Source: Dyella kyungheensis (GTDB lineage: Bacteria > Pseudomonadota > Gammaproteobacteria > Xanthomonadales > Rhodanobacteraceae). From it: a stretch of DNA of 64,000 nt. Under the pieces are notes generated by a model. That model did not search any database, was not told the DNA's origin, and was given only the letters and a program-made list of their open reading frames with translations. The stretch lies in contig NZ_JADIKC010000007.1 of the NCBI RefSeq assembly GCF_016905005.1, positions 209,717-273,716 of the forward strand. Direction: 5' to 3'. A program made the translations under genes and the position numbers. How positions within the stretch are numbered: position 1 is the stretch's first letter; every line of letters starts with the position of its first letter. Positions 8,617 through 18,627 of this stretch are shown one piece after another.

Positions 8617-10518
8617 TCAAATTTCGACCTGGGCACCCAGTTCGATCAGACGATTGCCCGGTATCTGGAAGAACGCGGTGGCCGGCAGTGCGTTGCGCGC
8701 CATGAAGGCGAACAACTTGTCCCGCCACAGCGCCATGCCCGGCCGGCGGGCATCGGCAACGATGGTTTCGCGCGACAGGAAGAAGGTGGTGTCCATCATG
8801 TCGAACGGCAGGCCCAGCTTGGAGCACTTGGACAGCGCCCTGGGAATGTTCGGATCTTCCGCAAAACCGAAACGCAGGCTCAAGCCGTAGAAGTCGCCGC
8901 CCAGCTCGGTGATCTCGATGCGCTCGCCCGGGTCGGCCGTGGGCGTTTCCAGCGTTTCCACCGTCAGCAGCACATTGCGCTCGTGCAGCACCTTGTTGTG
9001 CTTGAGGTTGTGCAACAGCGCATGCGGCACGGCGTTCTGGTTGGCGGTGAGGAATACCGCTGTGCCCGGCACGCGCAGTGGCGGATGCTCGCTGATGTTC
9101 TCGATGAACGGTTCCAGCGCCAGTCCGCTTTGCTTGATCTCGCGGATCACCAGCTCGCGGCCGCGACGCCAGGTCGTCATCACGATGAAGATCCACACGC
9201 CCAACACCAGCGGGAACCAGCCGCCGTGGGCGATCTTCAACGCGTTGGCACCGAAGAAGGCCAGGTCCAGCGTCAGCAGCAGAATGCCCACGGGAATGAG
9301 CACGACCCAGTTCCAGTGCCAGTGACGGCGCGCCACCACCAAGGCCAGCAGCGTGGTCATGGTCATGGTGCCGGTCACGGCAATGCCGTAGGCGGCGCCG
9401 AGATTGTCGGAACTGCGGAAACCCAGCACGGCGCCGAACACCAGCACCATCAACATGCGATTGACCCACGGCACAAAAATTTGCCCGGACATTTCGCGCG
9501 AGGTGTGCACCACCGGCATGCGCATCGAATAACCCAGCGACATCGCTTCGCGGGTCATCGAGAACGCGCCGGAGATGACCGCCTGCGAAGCGATCACGGC
9601 TGCCGCGGTGGCCAGCGCGATCATCGGATAGAGCAGGCTATCGGGCACCAGCAGGTAGAACGGACTCTCGATCGCCGCCGGATTGTTCAGCAGCAGCACG
9701 CCCTGGCCGAAGTAATTCAGCAGCAACGCCGGCAGCACGAAGAAGAACCACGCGCGGCGGATCGGCTTCTTGCCGAAATGACCCATGTCGGCATACAGCG
9801 CCTCGGCGCCTGTCAGCGACAGCACCACGCCGCCCAGCGCAATGAACGAGGCGTAGCCGTGGCTGATGAAAAAACGCACGGCATAAACCGGACTCAACGC
9901 CCACAACACCTGCGGGTGCTGCATGATCTGGTTGACGCCCAGCACCGCCAGCACCACGAACCACACGATCATCACCGGCGCAAACGCCTTGCCGACCGCA
10001 TCGGTGCCGTGGCGCTGCAGCGCGAACATGCCGGCCAGGATCACCAGCGCAATGATCACCACGAAACGCGACAGCGATGGCGCCGCCACTTCCAGGCCCT
10101 CGACCGCGCCGAGCACGGAAATCGCGGGAGTGATCACGCCGTCGCCGTAGAACAGCGCGGCGCCGAAGATGCCGATCAGGCCCAGGATCCAGCGCGCCCG
10201 CGCCGATCCGCTCATGGAGCGCTGGGCCAGCGCCATCAGCGCCATGATGCCGCCCTCGCCCTTGTTGTCGGCGCGCATCACGAAGGTCACGTATTTCAGC
10301 GACACCACGATGATCAACGACCAGAAGATCAGCGACAGCACGCCCAGCACGGCACCGGGCGTCGGCGTCATGCCGTGCGTGCCCAGCGTTTCCTTCATGG
10401 TGTAAAGCGGACTGGTACCGATGTCGCCGAACACGACACCAATGGCGCCCAGCGCAAGCTTCATCATGCGACGGCGCAGATCGATCGCGCTGTCGCCCTG
10501 TGTGCTTTCGTGGCCCAC
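8617..10518 (-). CDS. kup: KUP-type potassium uptake protein
   Basis: Kup is a proton-coupled potassium importer of the inner membrane. The 633 residues include the family opening GVVFGDIGTSPLYTMKE, about twelve membrane helices in the first 430 residues and a soluble C-terminal domain. The GTG start has a GGGAG ribosome-binding site 8 bp upstream and lies 3 bp after the ruvA stop, so it is the third gene of ruvC-ruvA-kup. Its position inside the ruv cluster is a syntenic oddity, not a functional link that I can support. Confidence 0.95.
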   Translation of the reverse strand: MGHESTQGDSAIDLRRRMMKLALGAIGVVFGDIGTSPLYTMKETLGTHGMTPTPGAVLGVLSLIFWSLIIVVSLKYVTFVMRADNKGEGGIMALMALAQRSMSGSARARWILGLIGIFGAALFYGDGVITPAISVLGAVEGLEVAAPSLSRFVVIIALVILAGMFALQRHGTDAVGKAFAPVMIVWFVVLAVLGVNQIMQHPQVLWALSPVYAVRFFISHGYASFIALGGVVLSLTGAEALYADMGHFGKKPIRRAWFFFVLPALLLNYFGQGVLLLNNPAAIESPFYLLVPDSLLYPMIALATAAAVIASQAVISGAFSMTREAMSLGYSMRMPVVHTSREMSGQIFVPWVNRMLMVLVFGAVLGFRSSDNLGAAYGIAVTGTMTMTTLLALVVARRHWHWNWVVLIPVGILLLTLDLAFFGANALKIAHGGWFPLVLGVWIFIVMTTWRRGRELVIREIKQSGLALEPFIENISEHPPLRVPGTAVFLTANQNAVPHALLHNLKHNKVLHERNVLLTVETLETPTADPGERIEITELGGDFYGLSLRFGFAEDPNIPRALSKCSKLGLPFDMMDTTFFLSRETIVADARRPGMALWRDKLFAFMARNALPATAFFQIPGNRLIELGAQVEI

Positions 10519-10521
10519 GTA

Positions 10522-11121
10522 TCAGCTCCCTAATGCGGCGCGCAGCGCCTTGCGGATGATCGATTCGGCGGTATCGCCTTCGGCGGCCACCTTTTGCACC
10601 AGGCGGGTCACTTCCGCCGGCTTGTAGCCCAGTTGCTGCAGCGCCACCGTGGCTTCGCCCGCCGGATCGAGCGGCGCGCCGTTCGGAGCGGCATGCGTGC
10701 CGGGCAGCGTGATGCCCAGTCCGTCCACGCGATCGCGCAGCTCCACCACCATGCGTTCGGCCGTCTTCTTGCCGATGCCGGGAATCTTGGTGAGCGCGAC
10801 CACGTCGCCCGTTTGCACCAGCCGGGCGAAATCGTTGGTGGACACGCCCGACAGCACGGCCAGCGCGATCTTCGCGCCGATGCCGCTGACTTTCTGCAGG
10901 TTGCGGAACAGGGTGCGCTCGGATTCGTGCATGAATCCGTACAGCGCCACGCTGTCTTCCTTCACCGCGTAGTGCGTGAGCAGGGTGACTTCCTTGCCGG
11001 TTTGCGGCAGGTCGTAGATGGTGGACATGGGCGCTTCGAGTTCATAACCCACGCCACCCACTTCCACCATCAGCCACGGCGGCTGCTTGGACACCAGGGT
11101 GCCGCGCAAACGACCGATCAT
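10522..11121 (-). CDS. ruvA: Holliday junction DNA-binding protein RuvA
   Basis: RuvA tetramers bind four-way junctions and load RuvB. The 199-residue protein opens [10 protein letters not shown], has helix-hairpin-helix motifs ([18 protein letters not shown] and [19 protein letters not shown]), and a C-terminal RuvB-contacting domain ([20 protein letters not shown]). Its ATG overlaps the ruvC stop by 4 bp. Confidence 0.97.
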   Translation of the reverse strand: MIGRLRGTLVSKQPPWLMVEVGGVGYELEAPMSTIYDLPQTGKEVTLLTHYAVKEDSVALYGFMHESERTLFRNLQKVSGIGAKIALAVLSGVSTNDFARLVQTGDVVALTKIPGIGKKTAERMVVELRDRVDGLGITLPGTHAAPNGAPLDPAGEATVALQQLGYKPAEVTRLVQKVAAEGDTAESIIRKALRAALGS

Positions 11122-11636
11122 CGACGCCTCCAGGCGGTCCGGGGAATACCCACGCGCGCAAGGCTGGCACGGGTGTGTGCATGGGCCACCGCCACAGCGA
11201 GCGCGTCTGCCGCGTCTGCCTGCAGGGGCCCTTTGAGTCCGAGCAGGACGCCGATCATGTGCTGCACCTGGGTCTTGTCGCCTCGGCCGCTGCCAACCAC
11301 GGCCTGCTTTACTTCTGTCGCCGCGTATTCGTGCACCGCGATCCCCTGGCTGACCACCGCGCAGATCGCGGCGCCCCTCGCCTGCCCCAGCTTCAATGCC
11401 GAATCCGGGTTGCGCGCCATGAACACGCGCTCCACCCCGCACTCATCCGGGCGATGGGCGGCGATGATGGCACACAGCTCGTCAAATATGCGTTTCAGGC
11501 GCAGCGGAAAGGTGGCCTCGCCAGCTACCGCCAGCGCGCCATGGAAGACATGGGACAGCTTGCCGCTGGCGTCGACATCGATGATGCCGACACCGGTGCG
11601 CTGGCTGCCCGGGTCAATGCCGATGATGCGGGTCAT
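11118..11636 (-). CDS. ruvC: Crossover junction endodeoxyribonuclease RuvC
   Basis: RuvC cuts Holliday junctions symmetrically. The 172-residue RNase-H-fold protein has the catalytic acid in [12 protein letters not shown] (Asp8), the glutamate in [11 protein letters not shown], and the final aspartates in [16 protein letters not shown]. It lies 38 bp after yebC on the same strand and overlaps ruvA by 4 bp, giving the normal yebC-ruvC-ruvA order. Confidence 0.97.
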   Translation of the reverse strand: MTRIIGIDPGSQRTGVGIIDVDASGKLSHVFHGALAVAGEATFPLRLKRIFDELCAIIAAHRPDECGVERVFMARNPDSALKLGQARGAAICAVVSQGIAVHEYAATEVKQAVVGSGRGDKTQVQHMIGVLLGLKGPLQADAADALAVAVAHAHTRASLARVGIPRTAWRRR

Positions 11637-11674
11637 GGGCGAAGGCTCGCCGCGGGCCGGTGACAGCCGCGTAC

Positions 11675-12409
11675 TTAGCCGGCGGCCTCGGCAGGCAGCA
11701 GGGCGTTGTGCGAGACCTCGCTGACGTCGTCGAGCCCGTCGAGCTTCTCCAGCAGGTCAAGCAGCGACTCCAGCGCCTCGCCGGGTACCGGCAAGCGGTT
11801 GCTCGGGCGCATGCCGACGCCGGCGTGCTCCGCGTGCAGACCGGCCGCGGCCAGCGCCTGCTGCACGGCTTCGAAGTTTTCCGGCGCGCACAGCACGGTG
11901 CTTTCGCCGTTCTCGTTCACCACGTCGTCGGCGCCTGCTTCGAGTGCGGCCTCCAGCACTTTTTCCTCGGCGGCTTCATCGCCGCCGGTGGCGAATACCA
12001 GCTCACCCACGCGGGCGAACTGGAATGCCACGGAACCGGAGGTGCCCAGGTTGCCGCCATGCTTGGTCAGCGCGTGGCGCACGTCGGCCACGGTGCGGGT
12101 CGGGTTGTCGGTGAAGCAGTCGATGATCAGCGCGATGCCGGCCGGGCCGTAGCCCTCGTAGCGCAGCTCTTCCATCGCCGCGCCGCCGTCGGCACCCGAG
12201 CCGCGCTTGATCGCGCGCTCGATGGTGTCCTTGGTCATGTTCGCCGACAACGCCTTGTCCACCGCCGAGCGCAGGCGCGGATTGGCGGACGGATCGGCGA
12301 CGCCGGCGCGTGTTGCCACGGTGATTTCGCGGATCAGCTTGGTGAACACCTTGGCGCGCTTGGCGTCTTCGGCGTTCTTGCGACCTTCGATGGACGGGCC
12401 TCTACCCAT
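11675..12409 (-). CDS. yebC: YebC/PmpR family regulator (TACO1 family)
   Basis: This 244-residue protein starts [20 protein letters not shown], the conserved opening of the YebC family, and carries the family core VTDNPTRT-like segment ([20 protein letters not shown]). Members act as DNA-binding regulators or, more recently, as factors that help ribosomes through difficult peptide stretches; which applies here cannot be read from the sequence. The start was placed at MGRGPS because upstream in-frame codons are not family-like. Confidence 0.93.
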   Translation of the reverse strand: MGRGPSIEGRKNAEDAKRAKVFTKLIREITVATRAGVADPSANPRLRSAVDKALSANMTKDTIERAIKRGSGADGGAAMEELRYEGYGPAGIALIIDCFTDNPTRTVADVRHALTKHGGNLGTSGSVAFQFARVGELVFATGGDEAAEEKVLEAALEAGADDVVNENGESTVLCAPENFEAVQQALAAAGLHAEHAGVGMRPSNRLPVPGEALESLLDLLEKLDGLDDVSEVSHNALLPAEAAG

Positions 12410-12508
12410 GGCACTTCCTGCAAATCTGGTGAACGGACAAGCCGCGAATTGTATCGCTTCACGGTGTCGGACGGGCAAGCGGCACTCAAAGTGAGTTGCC
12501 AGGCGGGC

Positions 12509-13156
12509 TCAGAGCCTGTTCAAGCTCTCCGCGTGGTCGAACGCGCCTTGCTGGAGGAACTGGGTGACCTGTCGCGCGGCCTCCTGCGAAAACAGCAGGC
12601 CGGTGTGGTTGGTCTCGATGGCGCAATGGTCGGCGATGCCCGGCAGGCAGGTTTCCTCGACCGTCACGCAGCCATCGTTGTCGCCGTCGAACTGGCCGAT
12701 CATGGCACCCAGGCCCAGTGACACCTTGCCGGCAATCACGCCAACCTCGCGCTCACCGTTCCAGTGGTCCAGGCCGTTTTCCAGCAGTTCGCGATTGTGG
12801 CCGAGCAACACCTCGCCACCCCGCCCCATGCCGGCAAACCGACGCGCTGCCGCGCTGCCCTTGAGCGGCGAGCCTAGACAGACCACACGCCCCGGCGGCA
12901 AGGCCACGTCCACGCAGGCCTGCAGCGCCAGCAAACCGCCCAGGCTGTGCCCGACCAGATGCACCCGATGGGCGTCCTGTCCCAGTTCGTGGATCTGTGC
13001 CTGCAGGCTGTTGAGGATGCGCGGCTGCGAGGCGGCCACGCTCATGTAGTCGAAACGATGCACGCGAAAACCCGCCTCCATCATTCGCCGATGCAGCAGC
13101 AAGAGCGCGAAACCGCGCATCCAGAGGCCGTGCAGGAGAATGACGTGATCGGTCAT
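12509..13156 (-). CDS. Alpha/beta hydrolase, lipase-like
   Basis: A 215-residue alpha/beta-hydrolase-fold protein. HVILLHGLWMRG gives the oxyanion-hole strand, VHLVGHSLGGLLAL contains the nucleophile in GHSLG, and IADHCAIETNHTGLLFS near the C terminus supplies the likely catalytic His. There is no signal peptide, so it is predicted to be cytoplasmic. The sequence resembles bacterial PGAP1/lipase-class small hydrolases; the substrate is unknown. The start MTDHVILLHG is preferred over upstream codons because the fold begins immediately. It stands 352 bp from yebC-ruv genes only by position; no functional link is evident. Confidence 0.75.
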   Translation of the reverse strand: MTDHVILLHGLWMRGFALLLLHRRMMEAGFRVHRFDYMSVAASQPRILNSLQAQIHELGQDAHRVHLVGHSLGGLLALQACVDVALPPGRVVCLGSPLKGSAAARRFAGMGRGGEVLLGHNRELLENGLDHWNGEREVGVIAGKVSLGLGAMIGQFDGDNDGCVTVEETCLPGIADHCAIETNHTGLLFSQEAARQVTQFLQQGAFDHAESLNRL

Positions 13157-13313
13157 GGCGCGTAAGGGACATTCATCGACGACGGGAACCACCGGGCTTT
13201 TGCAGCCCGGTCATCCTGAAGAGTCCATTGTGCACAAAAAGTTGCGACCGGGCCGCGACGCAGTGCGCGGATGCCTTCGCGTCGCGACGCTTGAGCATGC
13301 GATCTTTTGCCCA

Positions 13314-13438
13314 TCATTCCGGCGCAGGCCGGAATCCAGGACGCCAGTGGGCGCCTTTCGCGTGGCCACGCATGCTTTTGGGGCTCGACGCGAAAGCCCT
13401 GCTCGTTCGCCACTGGATTCCGGCCTGCGCCGGAATGA
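13314..13438. repeat. Paired palindrome, REP family 2 (copy 1)
   Basis: The 306-bp gap between the hydrolase gene and aspS holds a 26-bp sequence at 13314-13339 and its exact reverse complement at 13413-13438, with core TTCCGGCGCAGGCCGGAA. Each arm is itself palindromic. The same unit recurs at 46785-46919, and a variant single copy lies at 28936-28962. No gene is seen in the gap. Confidence 0.9.
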
Positions 13439-13462
13439 CGCGCGAACGAACCGGGCGCTTTC

Positions 13463-15235
13463 TTACCCAGCCGTCTTCGCCTCCGCCGCCACCTTCACGT
13501 GCAGCTCCTTGAGCTGCGACTCGCCGACCGGCGACGGTGCGTCGGTCATCAAGTCCTGCGCGCTGGTGGTCTTGGGGAAGGCGATCACGTCGCGGATCGA
13601 TTCCGTGCCCGCCATCAGCGCCGCGATGCGGTCGATGCCGAAGGCCAGGCCGCCGTGCGGCGGCGCGCCGAACTTCAGCGCCTTGAGCAGGAAGCCGAAC
13701 TTCATCTCGGCCTCTTCCGGGGTGATGCCAAGCAGATCGAACACCGTGCTCTGCATGTCCGGGCGATGGATACGGATGGAACCGCCGCCAATCTCGGCGC
13801 CGTTGAGCACCATGTCGTAACCGCGGCTCACCGCGTTGGACGCGTTCGCGCGCAACTCGGCGATGTCGTCCACCTTCGGCGCCGTGAACGGATGATGCAG
13901 GGCGACGAAGCGCTTCTCTTCCTCGTCGTATTCGAACATCGGGAAGTCGGTGACCCACAGCGGCTTCCAGCTGTTTTCGACCAGACCGCGATCCTTGCCG
14001 ACCTTCAGGCGCAGCGCGCCCATGAAATCGGTGACTGCCTTCCACGCGCCCGCGCCGAAGAACACCATGTCGCCGCTCTCGGCACCGGTGAGCTTGAGCA
14101 CGCCTTCCAGCGCCTTGTCGTCGAGGAACTTGGCCACCGGCGAATTGATGCCGTCGCGGCCCTTGGACAGATCGTCCACGCGCAACCAGGCCAGGCCCTT
14201 GGCGCCGTACTTGGCCACGTATTCGGTGAGCTGGTCGATTTCCTTGCGGGTGAAGCTGGCGCCGCCCGGCACGCGCAACGCGGCCACGCGACCGTTGTCG
14301 GCGTTGGCCGGTTCGGCGAACACCTTGAACTCCACGTGCTTGACCGCGTCGGCGATGTCGACCAGTTCCAGCGCAATGCGCAGGTCCGGCTTGTCCGAAC
14401 CGAAGCGACGCATCGCCTCGGCCCAGGTCATGCGCGGGAAGACCGCGTCGAGCTCGACGTTCACCACTTCCTTGAACACGTGGCGGATCAGTTCCTCGAC
14501 GAAATCCTGCACGTCCTTCTCTTCGACGAAGGCGAATTCGAGGTCGAGCTGGGTGAATTCCGGCTGGCGATCGGCGCGCAGGTCTTCGTCACGGAAGCAG
14601 CGGGCGATCTGATAGTAGCGGTCGAAACCGGCCATCATCAGGATCTGCTTGAACAGCTGCGGCGACTGCGGCAGCGCGTAGAACTGGCCCGGATGCACGC
14701 GGCTGGGCACCAGGTAGTCGCGCGCGCCTTCGGGCGTGGCCTTGGTCAGGATCGGCGTTTCGATGTCCTGGAAACCGGCCGCATCCAGATAGCGGCGCAG
14801 CGACTGCACCAGCTTGATGCGACGGCGCATCATCTTCTGCATGTCGGGGCGGCGCAGGTCGAGATAGCGGTAGGTCATCCGCATGTCTTCGTTCGGATTC
14901 TCGTGCATCGCGAACGGCAGATCCTTCGCGGCATTGAGGATCTCGACCGTGTCGGCCAGCAGCTCCACCGTGCCGGTGCGCAGCTTGTCGTTGACCGACA
15001 GGCGCTTGCGGATGGTGCCGGTGACGCGCAGGCAGTATTCGTTGCCGATCTCGTTGGCCACCGCGAACGCCTCGGCGTTCTCGCGCTCGATCACCACCTG
15101 GGCCAGGCCCTCGTGGTCGCGCAGGTCGACGAAAGCCACGTGGCTCTGCAGGCGAAGGGTGTTGACCCAACCACACAGGGTGACGGTCTGGCCGACCAGT
15201 GCCTCATCGATGAGGCCGCAAAAATGCGTGCGCAT
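13463..15235 (-). CDS. aspS: Aspartate--tRNA ligase
   Basis: A class II aminoacyl-tRNA synthetase that charges tRNA-Asp in the cytoplasm. The 590 residues comprise an N-terminal OB-fold anticodon-binding domain (about 1-105), the catalytic core with motif 2 [19 protein letters not shown], a bacterial insertion (GAD) domain (about 290-410), and motif 3 [19 protein letters not shown]. The ATG start [11 protein letters not shown] is family-like. Whether it also charges tRNA-Asn depends on gatCAB elsewhere and cannot be judged here. Confidence 0.97.
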   Translation of the reverse strand: MRTHFCGLIDEALVGQTVTLCGWVNTLRLQSHVAFVDLRDHEGLAQVVIERENAEAFAVANEIGNEYCLRVTGTIRKRLSVNDKLRTGTVELLADTVEILNAAKDLPFAMHENPNEDMRMTYRYLDLRRPDMQKMMRRRIKLVQSLRRYLDAAGFQDIETPILTKATPEGARDYLVPSRVHPGQFYALPQSPQLFKQILMMAGFDRYYQIARCFRDEDLRADRQPEFTQLDLEFAFVEEKDVQDFVEELIRHVFKEVVNVELDAVFPRMTWAEAMRRFGSDKPDLRIALELVDIADAVKHVEFKVFAEPANADNGRVAALRVPGGASFTRKEIDQLTEYVAKYGAKGLAWLRVDDLSKGRDGINSPVAKFLDDKALEGVLKLTGAESGDMVFFGAGAWKAVTDFMGALRLKVGKDRGLVENSWKPLWVTDFPMFEYDEEEKRFVALHHPFTAPKVDDIAELRANASNAVSRGYDMVLNGAEIGGGSIRIHRPDMQSTVFDLLGITPEEAEMKFGFLLKALKFGAPPHGGLAFGIDRIAALMAGTESIRDVIAFPKTTSAQDLMTDAPSPVGESQLKELHVKVAAEAKTAG

Positions 15236-15366
15236 GCGCTTGGAACTCCGGGCCGACTAGCGGCGTGATGCGTGGACAAGAAGACCCGGAATGTTAACAC
15301 CGGCAGCCCCGGCGGCGGACGCCGGGCGCGGCCCGAAGACCGCGCCCAGGCCCGTGTTTCACCCGA

Positions 15367-15930
15367 CTACCAGCGGCGATTGACCGAGAACAGGCCGCGG
15401 CAGCCCTTGGAAACCCACACGCCGGCGCGATTCCAGCCCCAGCTGTAACCCTGCTGGCAAGCCGATCCGGACAACTGTCGCACCAACACGGCATTGCCGC
15501 GCGCGCCCACGTCCACCTGGCAGAAGTGGTACTGCTTGTCGTTGCTTTCGCACTGCAGGCGGATCTCGCGATCCCAGTCGGGACCCGGACGCCAGCCCCC
15601 CTGATCCGGCGGCGGTCGATAACCCGGCGGCGGGTAATAGCCACCGCCTCCGCGTCCCATTTCGACGAACTGCGCGCGGCAGCCGCGATCCACCCACAGG
15701 CCACCGCGATCGACGCCCCAGGTCTGCCCGCGGATGCACGGGCTGTTCGATTCCTGCCGGATCATTTCGGCATCGCGCCACGGCACCTGGCAACGCGTAA
15801 AGCGGCCGTCGTCGCTGCCGCAGCGCACCTGGTCGCGCCCCTGCGCCTGGGCGACCGGAGCGGACATCCACAAAAGGCCGGCCACAAGGCCCGTCGCCAC
15901 ACCCATCAAGCCAGTTCGTATCCGGAACAT
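15367..15930 (-). CDS. Secreted DUF3011 protein, two tandem repeats
   Basis: A 187-residue exported protein. After a signal peptide ending PVAQAQG it has two copies of a Cys-containing module: VRCGSDDGRFTRCQV ... WGVDRGGLWVDRGCRAQF, and LQCESNDKQYHFCQV ... WGWNRAGVWVSKGCRGLF. A Gly/Tyr/Pro-rich linker joins them. Paired cysteines suggest disulfides in the periplasm or outside the cell. This matches DUF3011, a family of unknown function common in Xanthomonadales. The start at MFRIRTG is chosen for its AAGGAG site 8 bp upstream; the GTG 9 bp earlier overlaps that site. Confidence 0.8.
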   Translation of the reverse strand: MFRIRTGLMGVATGLVAGLLWMSAPVAQAQGRDQVRCGSDDGRFTRCQVPWRDAEMIRQESNSPCIRGQTWGVDRGGLWVDRGCRAQFVEMGRGGGGYYPPPGYRPPPDQGGWRPGPDWDREIRLQCESNDKQYHFCQVDVGARGNAVLVRQLSGSACQQGYSWGWNRAGVWVSKGCRGLFSVNRRW

Positions 15931-16056
15931 CGACCCCACTCCTTCATGTGACGGCTTGTCACGCTAGTGGGGATATCTTCAACCGGAATTGAATATCTTG
16001 CGACTGTTTCGTAGAAACCTGCCGGCCGGCTATCCGGCGTTCAGACGGCCGGCCCG

Positions 16057-16359
16057 TCAGCTCTCGCCGGACGAACCCGACGACCCGCTGGAAGCGGTCG
16101 ATGCGCTGGTTCCGGCGGAGCTCGACGAGGTCGACTGAGCCCCGCTGTCGCCGGCCAGGTTGCGCTTCTTGTCGCCGTCCTTCTTGAAGTCGGTTTCGTA
16201 CCAACCGCTACCGGCCAGGCGAAAGCCCGGCGCGCTCAGGCGACGCTTCACTTCAGCCACGTCGCAGGCCGGGCACACCGACGGATCGGGGTCGGAGATC
16301 TTCTGCAGGCGGTCAAACCGGTGGCCGCAGCTGCTGCATTCGAATTCGTAGATAGGCAT
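16057..16359 (-). CDS. FmdB-family zinc ribbon protein
   Basis: A 100-residue protein. It opens with MPIYEFECSSCGHRFDRLQKI, then CPACDVAEVKRRLSAPGF, giving two CxxC knuckles of a zinc ribbon. The C-terminal 35 residues are Ser/Gly-rich and probably disordered. FmdB-type regulators are usually found just upstream of aspS; here the DUF3011 gene lies between them. The family name comes from a formamidase/amidase regulator, but the role in proteobacteria is unsettled. The start is set at MPIYEF with GTGGAG upstream. Confidence 0.88.
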   Translation of the reverse strand: MPIYEFECSSCGHRFDRLQKISDPDPSVCPACDVAEVKRRLSAPGFRLAGSGWYETDFKKDGDKKRNLAGDSGAQSTSSSSAGTSASTASSGSSGSSGES

Positions 16360-16559
16360 GGACACTCCACAGGATCAGCCGCCGCGCCGGCATCAGGCTC
16401 CGGCCGCGGGCGGCGACAATCGGCCATTATCGAGGCGAACGGCGCGAATTCAATGATAGTGCGACCGGCTGCAGTGCACCCGGCAGCAAGGATGCGAGGC
16501 CGGAAGCGCAGTGAAGAATCTCGGCTCGCGCTCGCTTTCTCAGGTTCCAGGCTGCACGC

Positions 16560-16970
16560 CTAGAAGAACACTCCGGGGTTCACCGAGAAGCGCTCGGAGA
16601 GGTTTCGAATGTGCTCCACCGTCAAGCTGCGCTTACCGGCCAGAATCTCGGACACCACACTCTGGCGACCGATCTCCGGCAGCTGATTCTGCGTGAGATG
16701 GTGTTGATCCATCAGGAAGCGCACGACGTCGACACCGCGCACATGAGGCTGCGGGTAGTGCGCCTGGTCGTAGGCATAGATCAGGTCGCTCACCGTCATG
16801 AACAACGAATGCTGCGGGTGCGCCTCATCCATGGCGCCTTCTTCGAGCAGGGCATCGGCGATCCGGGTTGCCTCGTCGTAGTCTTGTTCACTGGCGATGT
16901 GGCGCACGCAAGTGACCTCCTGAAAGGTCTCCCAGGCTTCGGCAAGGGTGGCAAGAGCAAGCGCGCTCAT
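16560..16970 (-). CDS. higA: HigA-type antitoxin, HTH transcriptional regulator
   Basis: The 136-residue antitoxin of a type II toxin-antitoxin pair. It would neutralise HigB by direct contact and repress the operon. The C-terminal half is an XRE-type helix-turn-helix (MDQHHLTQNQLPEIGRQS then VSEILAGKRSLTVEHI). The N-terminal half is the helical dimer/toxin-binding region. The start at MSALALA overlaps the toxin stop by 4 bp (ATGA) and has AAGGA 8 bp upstream; ATG at 16976 is an alternative. Toxin first, antitoxin second is the normal hig order. Confidence 0.9.
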   Translation of the reverse strand: MSALALATLAEAWETFQEVTCVRHIASEQDYDEATRIADALLEEGAMDEAHPQHSLFMTVSDLIYAYDQAHYPQPHVRGVDVVRFLMDQHHLTQNQLPEIGRQSVVSEILAGKRSLTVEHIRNLSERFSVNPGVFF

Positions 16971-17251
16971 TTCCATTTTCCTTTGTTGTACTCGGCGTGG
17001 GTCAGCACGTGCTTTGTGTAGCAGACCTGCTGGCTGAAGCTGATGCCAGTGACGATGCGATAGTGATTCCCGCGGATATCGAAGATGTACTTCTCTTCGT
17101 AGATATCCATCGATCCGAACGTCCGGCGAAGATCGTGAAAGCTGTAGAACTGATTGCCTTCCATCAGCTTCCGCCAGATCTGCAGCGGGCCATCGGCATC
17201 GGGATGAGCCGCTCCAAACACGGCCAGCCGCTTGTTTGATATCACTCGCAC
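16967..17251 (-). CDS. higB: HigB-type toxin, ribosome-dependent mRNA interferase
   Basis: A 94-residue RelE/HigB-fold toxin that would cut mRNA in the ribosome when free. The family opening MRVISNKRL, the middle SFHDLRRTFGSMD and the end ISFSQQVCYTKHVLTHAEYNKGKWK (C-terminal positively charged and His residues) match the HigB_toxin family. The start is GTG with AGGGATG about 10 bp upstream. The gene appears intact, without stop or frameshift. Base composition of the pair is visibly less GC-rich than the flanking genes, which fits acquisition by transfer. Confidence 0.9.
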   Translation of the reverse strand: MRVISNKRLAVFGAAHPDADGPLQIWRKLMEGNQFYSFHDLRRTFGSMDIYEEKYIFDIRGNHYRIVTGISFSQQVCYTKHVLTHAEYNKGKWK

Positions 17252-17277
17252 AGCAGCTCATCCCTGAGAGTTCGGGA

Positions 17278-17307
17278 CAAAAATATCGCAAATTGCGATA
17301 TTGTCAA
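17278..17307 (-). promoter_or_regulatory. higBA promoter with palindromic operator
   Basis: On the minus strand a perfect TTGACA -35 box (17302-17307) is followed by a weak TATTTT-like -10 at 16-17 bp spacing. Between and over them lies a perfect inverted repeat: 10-bp arms AATATCGCAA and TTGCGATATT (17282-17291 and 17293-17302) around one base. This is the expected binding site for HigA autorepression, lying 31 bp upstream of the higB start. Confidence 0.82.
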
Positions 17308-17332
17308 TAGCAATCCGTTATATCTTCCGAAA

Positions 17333-18049
17333 CTAGAGCGCCAGCGCCACCAGCACGGCCGCCTCGGTGAGTTCGGTCAAGGCGCCGCAGGTATCGCCGG
17401 TCATGCCGCTAAGCCGGCGCATGCAGGACCAGCGCCAGCAGGCGAAGACCAGCGCGGCCACCACGATGGCCCGCAAGCCGTGCCAGCCGGCGAACAGCGC
17501 GACGATCGCGGTGAGCAGCAGCGCCATGCCGCAAGCGATGCGCGATTCGCCTACCAGGGCGCTGCCCAGTCCGCCGCTGCGCACATAGGGCGTGGTCATG
17601 AACGCCGTCGTGAGCAGTGCGCGTCCCAGCAAGGGCGCCAGCCACAGCATCGCCGACGGCTGCGGCACGCTTGCCAGCGCCACGAACTTCAACAGCAGCA
17701 CCAGCACGATCGCCGTGACGCCGATGGGGCCGCTGCGCGGATCTTTCATGATGCTCAGCGTGCGCTCGCGATCGCCCAGGCCGCCGACCCAGGCATCCGC
17801 GCTATCGGCCAGCCCGTCCAGGTGCAGCGCACCCGTGAGCGCCACCCACGCCACCAGCAACAGTCCCCCCGCGAGCATGGGCTCCGCGCCGGACAGCAAC
17901 CAGCCCAGGCACCACAGCAGGCCGCCGATCAACAAGCCCACGGCGGGATACCAAGCCAGCTGCGCCGACGGCGACGACGCGCCAGCGAACACCCGCGCCG
18001 GCACCGGTATACGGGTGAGAAAGCCGATGGCGGCAAACAATCCGCGCAT
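17333..18049 (-). CDS. cobS: Adenosylcobinamide-GDP ribazoletransferase CobS
   Basis: CobS joins alpha-ribazole (or its phosphate) to adenosylcobinamide-GDP, the last assembly step of adenosylcobalamin, at the inner membrane. The 238-residue polytopic protein has the metal-binding motif DGLADSADAWVGG and the conserved KDPRSGPIGV segment. The start [17 protein letters not shown] overlaps the cobC stop by one base. It is the last gene of the cobalamin operon; higBA follows 81 bp later with its own promoter. Confidence 0.94.
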   Translation of the reverse strand: MRGLFAAIGFLTRIPVPARVFAGASSPSAQLAWYPAVGLLIGGLLWCLGWLLSGAEPMLAGGLLLVAWVALTGALHLDGLADSADAWVGGLGDRERTLSIMKDPRSGPIGVTAIVLVLLLKFVALASVPQPSAMLWLAPLLGRALLTTAFMTTPYVRSGGLGSALVGESRIACGMALLLTAIVALFAGWHGLRAIVVAALVFACWRWSCMRRLSGMTGDTCGALTELTEAAVLVALAL

Positions 18050-18627
18050 CAGGCCTTGGCCCGCGTGCCGGTGGGGGGCACCCACTGCAACGCATGCAGC
18101 GATGCGTGCGGCACCTCGATATTCGCCATCTCGCCGAAGTCGCGGCCTTCCGCTTCGCAACGCAGCAGGCGGATCGCCCCGCCATGCGTCACCACCAGCA
18201 CGCGCTGGGTTTCCGCCGCTTCGCCGACATCGTTCAAGGCAGCGCAAAGACGCTCGCGAAAACCGGCAAAGGATTCGGCACCCGGCGGCGGATGGGCGAC
18301 CGGATCTCTCCAGAAGTTGGCCAGCGCGTCACCCTGCTCCTGGGCCAGGGTTTCGATCGGCACGCCCTGCCATTGGCCGAAGTGGTATTCCGCCAGCCGC
18401 GGATCGAGGCGCATCGGCACGCGCCGCGCGCGCGCCAAGTCCTGCGCGAACTCCGCGCAACGACGCAGCGGCGAGCTGACGATGGCATCCCAGCTGCGGC
18501 CGAAAATCGCCGCGCGCAACTGGCTCCAACCCAGTGGGCTGAGCGCATCGTCGAGTTGGCCGCGATAGCTGCGCTGCCCGGTATCGCCGTGGCGCAACAG
18601 ATCGATGCCAACGTGCTTGCCGGTCAT
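18049..18627 (-). CDS. cobC: Alpha-ribazole phosphatase, histidine phosphatase family
   Basis: A 192-residue phosphoglycerate-mutase-fold phosphatase that would remove the phosphate from alpha-ribazole-5'-phosphate or adenosylcobalamin-5'-phosphate. The catalytic motif LLRHGDT is at residues 10-16, and the second histidine is in [13 protein letters not shown]. Histidine phosphatases vary in substrate, so the name rests mainly on its place between cobT and cobS. It overlaps both neighbours by 1-4 bp. Confidence 0.85.
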   Translation of the reverse strand: MTGKHVGIDLLRHGDTGQRSYRGQLDDALSPLGWSQLRAAIFGRSWDAIVSSPLRRCAEFAQDLARARRVPMRLDPRLAEYHFGQWQGVPIETLAQEQGDALANFWRDPVAHPPPGAESFAGFRERLCAALNDVGEAAETQRVLVVTHGGAIRLLRCEAEGRDFGEMANIEVPHASLHALQWVPPTGTRAKA

